Source of the DNA: a virus
Direction: 5' to 3' (one strand)
DNA: 26,123 nt
Virus record (IMG/VR): IMGVR_UViG_3300047564_001200
Coordinates: 1 to 26,123 of that record
Shown: positions 7,411 through 12,498 of the stretch, in pieces
How positions within the stretch are numbered: position 1 is the stretch's first letter
Layout: each line of letters starts with the position of its first letter
Program-made: the position numbers and the translations under genes
The notes under the pieces: generated by a model
Databases searched by the model: none
The model's input: only the letters and a program-made list of their open reading frames with translations
Told to the model about the DNA's origin: nothing

Positions 7411-7991
7411 CCAAGATAGCCTACACCAATAAAGTAGCTTTAGCGAGCAATCCAGTAGCCGAGATCAACAAGGTAACGGATGCAAACATGAACGAGATTA
7501 AAACTTCGGTCAACAAATTGTATGATGTGGCTGGATGGGTTGAGTACAAGGATTTGACAAACACCTCATCCAACAAGCAATCATTGACAGCAGGTCAAGA
7601 GACTGCATTGACTATTGATGGGGCTAGTACGATCAAAACTTATAAGCCTTTGGATATGGGAGTATCTGAACTTTGGGCAAGTAACAAGATTACACCTTTA
7701 AGACTTGGCGATGCTTATTCGATCAGAATAGACTTCAATGCAGAGATAGCAAACTCAAACGGATACTTTGACTTTGGAATCTATATTGATGGTGCTATCG
7801 GTTACGCTGTTCAGGATACCTACACATTTCCAAAGGGGGCTGGAACTGCTCATAGATTCAGCCTAAACTATACGATTTATTTCTTGCAGACATTCCTAAC
7901 TAATGGAGGTATCTTGAGAATTAATCCATCACATACCATGCTTGTATGGGATAAGAGGATTATTCTTTCACGCATTTACTCTAATGTGTAA
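7407..7991 (+). CDS. Beta-rich virion protein, possible fibre or decoration
   Basis: Protein of 194 aa. The N-terminal part ('SNPVAEINKVTDANMNEIK', about 16-34) resembles the anchoring segment at the start of Bacteroidota phage fibres and baseplate proteins. The rest is a beta-sandwich-like sequence rich in Gly, Tyr, Asn and Thr ('YSIRIDFNAEIANSNGYFDF'), resembling carbohydrate-binding folds. It lies among head-completion genes, with a 4-nt overlap to the previous gene and TAATG to the next, so a head fibre or decoration role is plausible. I know no established homologue. Confidence 0.65.
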   Translation: MTKIAYTNKVALASNPVAEINKVTDANMNEIKTSVNKLYDVAGWVEYKDLTNTSSNKQSLTAGQETALTIDGASTIKTYKPLDMGVSELWASNKITPLRLGDAYSIRIDFNAEIANSNGYFDFGIYIDGAIGYAVQDTYTFPKGAGTAHRFSLNYTIYFLQTFLTNGGILRINPSHTMLVWDKRIILSRIYSNV

Positions 7992-8491
7992 TGGCGGTTA
8001 GGATTGTAGGTCTTGATAAAGTTCTAAAAGACTTAGAAAGTAAAAATCAAGATGTACTTGATGCTGTTGGTGATGTTCTTGAACAAGTAGCAAAGGACAT
8101 TGAAATAAACGCATCCCAAGATGCTCCTGCGTTTGTGCCTCAAATTCCTGAAATTGATCTAAATATTGGGGCAAGGATTGAAGCAAAGCCTACTGAATTT
8201 ATCAAAGGTACTGCTGTGACTTGGGATGTATTTGTAAAGACAGACCCAGACAATGAATTAACTTTCTTTGATGGATACATGGAATTTAATACAGGTTTAG
8301 AGGCTGCCGAATTGCTTTCTAATCCTAATTATTCCCCTGAAATAAAAGCATTAGCAGAAAAGTATTTGGGTAAGATAAGACCAAGAACAGGTACACTAAG
8401 AGGAAAACCATATTTTTTCCCAAATGTTTTTAGATTTACGGCAAATCTTGAAGAAAAGCTAACCAAGGCAATTAACGATAACATTAAATGA
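7991..8491 (+). CDS. HK97 gp10-like head-tail protein
   Basis: Protein of 166 aa. It starts 'MAVRIVGLDKVLKDLESKNQDVLDAVGDVLEQVAKDI', the long amphipathic helix typical of HK97-gp10-like proteins (PF04883). 'FDGYMEFNTG' in mid-protein and 'GTLRGKPYFFPNVFRF' near the end match the family's GT...PYF pattern. Members complete the head-tail junction. It overlaps the next gene by 4 nt. Confidence 0.82.
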   Translation: MAVRIVGLDKVLKDLESKNQDVLDAVGDVLEQVAKDIEINASQDAPAFVPQIPEIDLNIGARIEAKPTEFIKGTAVTWDVFVKTDPDNELTFFDGYMEFNTGLEAAELLSNPNYSPEIKALAEKYLGKIRPRTGTLRGKPYFFPNVFRFTANLEEKLTKAINDNIK

Positions 8492-8934
8492 AAGAAGTAT
8501 CCTCAGAACTACGCAAGGCAGTAATTGAAGCAATAACACCGCTAACGGTTGCAGGGGTGACAATACCCGTGAGAGATACTTTCTTCCCTCCTACGGCTAA
8601 TCCTGCGACCTATCAAAACGGCCAATGCTATGTTTTGATCACAGATCAAGACGAGGCAGAGACCACAAATAACGATTGCTCAAGAAGGCAGAATGTAAGA
8701 TTGACAATTGACATTGTAACCAAATTCCCAACAGGAAACGGAGGGAAAAAAGCATCTGAGGACATTAGTAATGCAGTCCAACAGGCTGTTATCCTTGGGT
8801 CAATCAATCTACCTGTTGATTGGCAAATTCTTAACATCAGAAAGGACTTTAGCCGGACAATCATTGAGCAGGGGTCTACTCAGGTGGCTTACAGAAAGTT
8901 GATTAGTTATACTTTCGATATCTTTGAAGTTTGA
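8488..8934 (+). CDS. Tail terminator / tail completion protein
   Basis: Protein of 148 aa with a short N-terminal helix ('SSELRKAVIEAITPLTVAG') followed by a beta-rich body ('QCYVLITDQDEAETTNND', 'NVRLTIDIVTKFPTG') and a helix ('ASEDISNAVQQAV'), like the gp17/DUF3168-type tail completion fold. Its position directly before the tail tube gene fits a tail terminator capping the tube. Sequence identity to known families is modest, so the call leans on order and predicted fold. Confidence 0.72.
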   Translation: MKEVSSELRKAVIEAITPLTVAGVTIPVRDTFFPPTANPATYQNGQCYVLITDQDEAETTNNDCSRRQNVRLTIDIVTKFPTGNGGKKASEDISNAVQQAVILGSINLPVDWQILNIRKDFSRTIIEQGSTQVAYRKLISYTFDIFEV

Positions 8935-8939
8935 TATTA

Positions 8940-8973
8940 TTTTTTTTCTCTATATTTGGATAAACGAATAAGC
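8940..8973 (+). promoter_or_regulatory. Late promoter copy 2 (Bacteroidota type)
   Basis: A T8 tract (8940-8947), -7 box TATATTTG (8951-8958) and TAAACGAATAAGC (8961-8973) are followed by the tail tube ATG at 8975. The block differs from the promoter at 45-78 at three positions only. It would drive the most abundant tail protein. Confidence 0.78.
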
Positions 8974-8974
8974 A

Positions 8975-9391
8975 ATGGCAACTTACAATCTTGGAACTTA
9001 CTTTACCTTCAAGTGGAATAACATTCCAGTTGTTTGTAAATCATCCACTTCCGTGTCCATCTCCAATGAATCTGTTATCGTGAGAAACGATTGCACGGGT
9101 GACTATGGGGTAAGACTTGCAGGAGGTGACAAATCAGGGTCATTCTCTTTCTCTGGAGATGTTGACTTTGCATCTGCTGGAGTAACTGACCTTTCTGCAT
9201 TCGATCTATTCGACATGATCGGTGAGGTGTATGAAACTATCTGGGGCGGTTCGCAGTCAGGTGACAAGATCATCACCGTAGATGCTCAGTTGAACTCTTT
9301 GGAAATCACAGCAGAAAGAACCACGGCGGTATCCTTTACAGGAACTTTTGACTTTGCAGGTACTCCAGTTGTATCTGTAATTCCAACCTAA
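8975..9391 (+). CDS. Major tail tube protein
   Basis: Protein of 138 aa, the size of siphoviral tail tube subunits. It has a beta-barrel-like pattern with 'VVCKSSTSVSISNESVIVRND', 'GDKSGSFSFSGDVDFASAG', 'FDLFDMIGEVYETIWGG' and the closing 'ERTTAVSFTGTFDFAGTPVV', like the phage tail tube / TP901-1 major tail protein group. Its position between the tail terminator and the chaperone pair, and its dedicated promoter, both support the role. Confidence 0.88.
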   Translation: MATYNLGTYFTFKWNNIPVVCKSSTSVSISNESVIVRNDCTGDYGVRLAGGDKSGSFSFSGDVDFASAGVTDLSAFDLFDMIGEVYETIWGGSQSGDKIITVDAQLNSLEITAERTTAVSFTGTFDFAGTPVVSVIPT

Positions 9392-9401
9392 ATACTAATT
9401 C

Positions 9402-9728
9402 ATGGCTAAATACCATTCAGCACCTTTTAAGGAAGGTGAAATTTTCTTTTACCCTAATCTTGGGGCATTGGCTAACTTTGAAGATGCTACCGGAAAGGGA
9501 GTTGCAGAGGCTTTCGGCAATGGTGGAATACCAAAGCTAGATTTGATTTATGCAATGTTGCTTGAGTGTCATAAGGTAGCTTGTGCGAGAAAAACTTTGA
9601 ATCCTGTATCCTTGGAGGATATTAAAAATTGGATTGATGGCAAAGAAGTGATGAAGCTATTTAATGCCGTTCTTGCTGACCTATTGGAAGAGTTGGGCAT
9701 TAACGAACCAACAGAAAAAAAAACGTAG
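9402..9728 (+). CDS. Tail assembly chaperone (G product)
   Basis: Protein of 108 aa made without frameshifting. 'FYPNLGALANFEDATGKGVAEAF' and 'DLIYAMLLECHKVACARKT' resemble the small helical tail chaperones that coat the tape measure protein. It ends in 'TEKKT' on an A9 run (9715-9723). Its position between tail tube and tape measure is the classical location of lambda G / GT-like pairs. The A run lets a fraction of ribosomes continue in the -1 frame to 10072. Confidence 0.82.
   Translation: MAKYHSAPFKEGEIFFYPNLGALANFEDATGKGVAEAFGNGGIPKLDLIYAMLLECHKVACARKTLNPVSLEDIKNWIDGKEVMKLFNAVLADLLEELGINEPTEKKT
9715..9724 (+). promoter_or_regulatory. Slippery A9 site for -1 frameshift
   Basis: Nine consecutive A (9715-9723) then C. 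In the zero frame the codons are GAA AAA AAA ACG TAG. Two tandem AAA codons preceded by A form A AAA AAA, a heptamer that permits a -1 slip, after which translation continues AAC GTA GAA into the next reading frame. A 9-A run could also cause transcriptional slippage. I see no strong stem-loop just downstream. Confidence 0.8.
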
Positions 9729-9766
9729 AAGAGGATTCTGAGGTTTATTCGGCTAGAGAAAATTTA

Positions 9767-10072
9767 ATGCTGATTGTAGGGAGAACTAAAATACCTTACA
9801 ATCAGCTTTTTTATTTGAATAGGGCTGAATTAAAGGCATTGATCAAAGGTCATGAACTAGACCAAAAGGATTTGATTGAATCGCTTAGAATGCACGCTAT
9901 GATAGGTCTTCAGCCACATTTGAAGAAAGGAACTCATTTGGATGCTAAGTCTATTTGGTCGCTTCCTTGGGATAAAAAAGCAAAGCCTTATGTCTCCACG
10001 AATGAAGATTTAGAAAAAGCCAAAAAATTAATCGAAATTGCAAGTAAACTAAAGAAGGAAAAGCATGGCTAA
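9767..10072 (+). CDS. Tail assembly chaperone T domain (frameshift part)
   Basis: This open frame has its first ATG at 9767 but stays open upstream to the slippery site at 9722, so it is probably translated as the C-terminal part of a -1 fusion covering 9402-10072: 107 aa of the G part plus 116 aa, about 223 aa in total. Features include 'YNQLFYLNRAELKALIKGHE', 'LIESLRMHAMIGLQPHLKKG' and a basic C-terminus 'LKKEKHG'. By analogy with lambda GT, the extension would recruit the tail tube protein to the chaperone-coated tape measure. It overlaps the tape measure start by 8 nt. Confidence 0.78.
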   Translation: MLIVGRTKIPYNQLFYLNRAELKALIKGHELDQKDLIESLRMHAMIGLQPHLKKGTHLDAKSIWSLPWDKKAKPYVSTNEDLEKAKKLIEIASKLKKEKHG

Positions 10073-11840
10073 CCCAAGGATAGAGGTAGAAATTTCGGCA
10101 AATGTAGCTGATTTAAGCCAAGGTGTCAATCAGGCAACCCAACAACTTGACAAGCTTGGTGATGCTGCCAATCAGACAACACCTCAAATAAACAAGCTAA
10201 AAAACGCTACTGCTCAATATAACTCAGTAGGTACTGACTTTGCCCGTATTATCCAAGATGCTCCGTTTGGGATCATTGGTGTTGGTAATAATATTACTCA
10301 GCTTGCAGGATCGTTTCAGCAATTGCAAACACAAACAGGATCGACTTCAGCAGCTTTAAAAACTGCATTTGCTTCTATCTTTAGTTCTGGTAATTTGCTT
10401 GTCCTTGGTATTTCAGCACTTACCACGGCTTTTACTGTATTACAGCAACAAGGATTTTTTAAGAGTGAAGAGGCTGCAAAGTCTTTAAAAGATAGGCTTG
10501 ACGAATACAAGGATACATTAGAAGATCTGTCAAGGGCTAACCTTGAAGGGTCTGGTAATGCTCAGAAAGAAATACAAAATCTTCAGCTACTAAGAAAGCA
10601 AGCAGAAAACACGGCTGTATCTCAGGAAAAGAGATTAGAGGCCGTGAACGCTTTGCAAAAGCAATATCCAAGCTACCTTGGAAATATTAGCCAAGAAGAA
10701 ATATTAAACGGCAGAGCCGATGTAGCTTATAAAAATATCACTCAATCAATCTTAGCAAAGGCAAAGGCTCAGGCTTCAGCTAATCAGATTGCTCAGAATG
10801 CTATTCAGATTTTGACTTTAGAAACAAAGCTTGAAGAGCAAAGAACAAAAAGATTAATTGAAACTTCATCGGCTCAGGCTCAGATTGATGCTTTGTTGCA
10901 AAAAAGGCAAACACAAGGCTTTTTAACTCAAGGCGAGATTCAACTTTATGATCAGTTGATTTCAAGGATCAACAAGGCAAATGAAACACTCTCTGAAGAT
11001 GAAGAACTGTTAAAAGAAAAGCTTAGACTACTTGAGCAAAATGTAAAGCTTGAGAGTAATGTAACTGCCTTGATTGAGCAAGGTGCGACATTTACTAATG
11101 AGACTAATAATGCTAAAAAAGAATCAATTAAGCTTGAGGATGAATTAATAGCAAGGATAGAAGCTTCAAATAAATTAAGAGATGAAGCTGCCAAAAAATT
11201 AGTAGAATTAGGTTCAAAACTAAAAGTTGGAAGTCCTGATTTTAAGGATGTAAACGTTGATATTTCAGGATTTACACCTACTGACATAATTCCAGAATTT
11301 GACGATTCAAGGGCTACTCAATTTATTTTAAAGCTAACTGATTTTAGAAATCAAATATCTGAAATTTTAGAAGGTGGCGTTGCTAATACCATTGGAGATT
11401 TTGCTTTTTCAATAGGTGAAGCATTAGGAAATGGAACAAGTGTAGTAAAGGCTGCTGGTGCTGCTTTGTTGGGAGGATTGGCTGGGGTTCTCAATCAGCT
11501 TGGACAATTAGCAATCGGAACAGGTATAGCCATTGGGGGTATTAAAAAAGCATTACAAACGCTTAATCCTGTTGCTGCTATTGCTGGCGGTGCTGCTTTG
11601 ATTGCTTTAGCTGGTTTTGTCTCTGCAAAAGCTAGAAGCCTTTCAGGAAACTTTGGAGGCGGTGGAGGTTCATCCATTGGCACATCAAGCGTTGGAGGCG
11701 GTTCAGGATCAGCTTTTGCAGGCGGTGCTGTTGGTGGATTGTTCAATCAGAACCGAGAGATTAGAGGTGAATTGGTAGCCCGTGGGACTGATCTTGTCTA
11801 TGTATTTAACGAGGCAAACACAAGGATAAACAAGGGATAG
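10065..11840 (+). CDS. Tape measure protein
   Basis: Protein of 591 aa. The N-terminal half is coiled-coil-like and Gln/Asn/Ala-rich ('DLSQGVNQATQQLDKLGDAA'). A long helical region with many Lys/Glu residues follows ('IQNLQLLRKQAENTAVSQEK'). A hydrophobic segment at about residues 435-530 ('AAGAALLGGLAGVLNQLGQL', 'VAAIAGGAALIALAGF') is typical of tape measures, followed by a Gly-rich stretch. The C-terminus 'ARGTDLVYVFNEANTRINKG' resembles Bacteroidota phage tape measures. At roughly 0.15 nm per residue the tail would be about 90 nm, short for a siphovirus. Its transcript probably ends at 11907-11937, inside the antisense HNH gene. Confidence 0.85.
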   Translation: MANPRIEVEISANVADLSQGVNQATQQLDKLGDAANQTTPQINKLKNATAQYNSVGTDFARIIQDAPFGIIGVGNNITQLAGSFQQLQTQTGSTSAALKTAFASIFSSGNLLVLGISALTTAFTVLQQQGFFKSEEAAKSLKDRLDEYKDTLEDLSRANLEGSGNAQKEIQNLQLLRKQAENTAVSQEKRLEAVNALQKQYPSYLGNISQEEILNGRADVAYKNITQSILAKAKAQASANQIAQNAIQILTLETKLEEQRTKRLIETSSAQAQIDALLQKRQTQGFLTQGEIQLYDQLISRINKANETLSEDEELLKEKLRLLEQNVKLESNVTALIEQGATFTNETNNAKKESIKLEDELIARIEASNKLRDEAAKKLVELGSKLKVGSPDFKDVNVDISGFTPTDIIPEFDDSRATQFILKLTDFRNQISEILEGGVANTIGDFAFSIGEALGNGTSVVKAAGAALLGGLAGVLNQLGQLAIGTGIAIGGIKKALQTLNPVAAIAGGAALIALAGFVSAKARSLSGNFGGGGGSSIGTSSVGGGSGSAFAGGAVGGLFNQNREIRGELVARGTDLVYVFNEANTRINKG

Positions 11841-12368
11841 TTAATGATTCCAAGATTTACCAACATTTATTGAATAAATACAAGTAATAGATACGTTATA
11901 AATATTGGCTATTCTTGAATAAGAATAGCCTTTTTTTATTAAAAGCCTAATCTCTTCAACTTGTTGGTATTTTAATTTTGAATAATGATTTTTTTCACCT
12001 TTAACACCCTTTTTTAAGCCAATTTTAATTGCATGAATATTGTTTTCTTTTGCAGTCACCCATTCAAGATTTTCAACCCTATTATCTGATTTGATGCCGT
12101 TTTTGTGGTTTACTTGATCTTTAGAATCTTTGTTTTCTATAAACGCAATAGCAACTAATCTATGAACCTTAAAATGTTTCCTTGTTAATTTCCTTAATCC
12201 TACAATTTTATATCCGTAAGAATCTGTGGATTGACCCATTAAAATACTTTTTTCTTTTTGAAATCCCCATTTGCCTCCTTGAACAACTCTTTCTAAAGAT
12301 TTAACCCTTCCTAAATTACTGACTTGATAATACCCTTCGTATCCTTCAATATCTTTCCAGATTTCCAT
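11841..12368 (-). CDS. NUMOD4/HNH endonuclease, antisense in tail operon
   Basis: Protein of 175 aa, the same length as the HNH product at 2115-2642 and related to it throughout. NUMOD4 is 'MEIWKDIEGYEGYYQVSNLG' (1-20). The HNH core is 'KVHRLVAIAFI' (His69) and 'VNHKNGIKSDNRVENLEW' (His88, Asn90, Asn96, Asn100). A C-terminal HTH-like part ('YSYSRIANIYNVSITCI') follows. It runs antisense between tape measure and distal tail genes; its stop codon abuts the tape measure stop. A pseudoknot leader lies upstream. The DNA encoding 'GYSYSRIA' also forms a plus-strand terminator. This is a probable mobile gene; its cleavage target is unknown. Confidence 0.88.
   Translation of the reverse strand: MEIWKDIEGYEGYYQVSNLGRVKSLERVVQGGKWGFQKEKSILMGQSTDSYGYKIVGLRKLTRKHFKVHRLVAIAFIENKDSKDQVNHKNGIKSDNRVENLEWVTAKENNIHAIKIGLKKGVKGEKNHYSKLKYQQVEEIRLLIKKGYSYSRIANIYNVSITCIYSINVGKSWNH
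11907..11937 (+). terminator. Perfect terminator inside the antisense HNH gene
   Basis: The stem GGCTATTCTT (11907-11916) / AAGAATAGCC (11921-11930) is a perfect 10-bp helix with a GAAT loop, followed by T7 (11931-11937). It acts on the plus strand after the tape measure gene. On the minus strand the hairpin lacks a T tract downstream, so HNH mRNA should not be stopped by it. Confidence 0.85.
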
Positions 12369-12418
12369 AAATAAAACCGCCCGACTTCAAAGGGTCGCAG
12401 TCCTTATCCATCGGGCAT
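12346..12418 (-). other. Two upstream ORFs in the HNH leader
   Basis: On the minus strand, ATG at 12418 opens a 4-codon ORF (Met-Pro-Asp-Gly, stop 12406-12404). ATG at 12411 opens a 21-codon ORF (ends 12346) that runs through the pseudoknot and past the HNH start in another frame. Ribosomes on either would have to unfold or be blocked by the pseudoknot. They could be chance. Confidence 0.3.
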
Positions 12419-12450
12419 TTGGTTTTTAAGTTCTTGTTGTCACTGCGACC
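12373..12450 (-). ncRNA. H-type pseudoknot leader RNA of HNH gene
   Basis: Read on the minus strand. Stem 1 pairs GGTCGCAGT (12450-12442) with ACTGCGACC (12401-12393), a perfect 9 bp. Stem 2 pairs AAAACC (12426-12421) plus GCCCGA (12416-12411, reached through a 4-nt bulge AAAT) with TCGGGC plus GGTTTT (12384-12373), 12 bp in all. The order 1, 2, 1', 2' is a pseudoknot. Loops are 15, 9 and 8 nt. The 3' strand of stem 2 ends 4 nt before the HNH ATG, where it could mask the ribosome entry site. The predicted transcription start falls at its first base. A cis-acting regulator is the likely role; I match it to no named family. Confidence 0.7.
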
Positions 12451-12458
12451 TGACAAAG

Positions 12459-12495
12459 CAAAGATACTAAAAAAAGCTAAAAATAAGTATCTTTG
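12459..12495. promoter_or_regulatory. Symmetric divergent promoter
   Basis: The perfect 10-bp inverted repeat CAAAGATACT (12459-12468) / AGTATCTTTG (12486-12495) is separated by 17 A/T-rich nt. Each arm carries a -7 box TATCTTTG: minus strand 12466-12459 toward the HNH leader, plus strand 12488-12495 toward the tail gene at 12499. On the plus strand the ATG begins 4 nt after the box, so that mRNA would be leaderless or nearly so. No TTG -33 is visible on either side. The repeat could also be an operator. Confidence 0.6.
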
Positions 12496-12498
12496 ACT

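Noticed and set aside
9402-10072. Sequencing error or pseudogene splitting one gene at the A9 run
   Set aside because: The split is exactly where tail chaperone genes normally frameshift, both parts look intact, and the -1 frame is open through the site.
11495-11746. Pro-rich minus-strand ORF (83 aa)
   Set aside because: It is the complement of the Gly/Ala-rich part of the tape measure gene; a composition shadow without promoter or leader.
12373-12450. HEARO/omega RNA (IscB-associated) or group I intron
   Set aside because: The adjacent protein is a 175-aa NUMOD4/HNH enzyme without RuvC or bridge helix, and the RNA is much shorter than an omega RNA. No group I core (P3-P7, conserved G-binding site) is visible and no coding gene is split.
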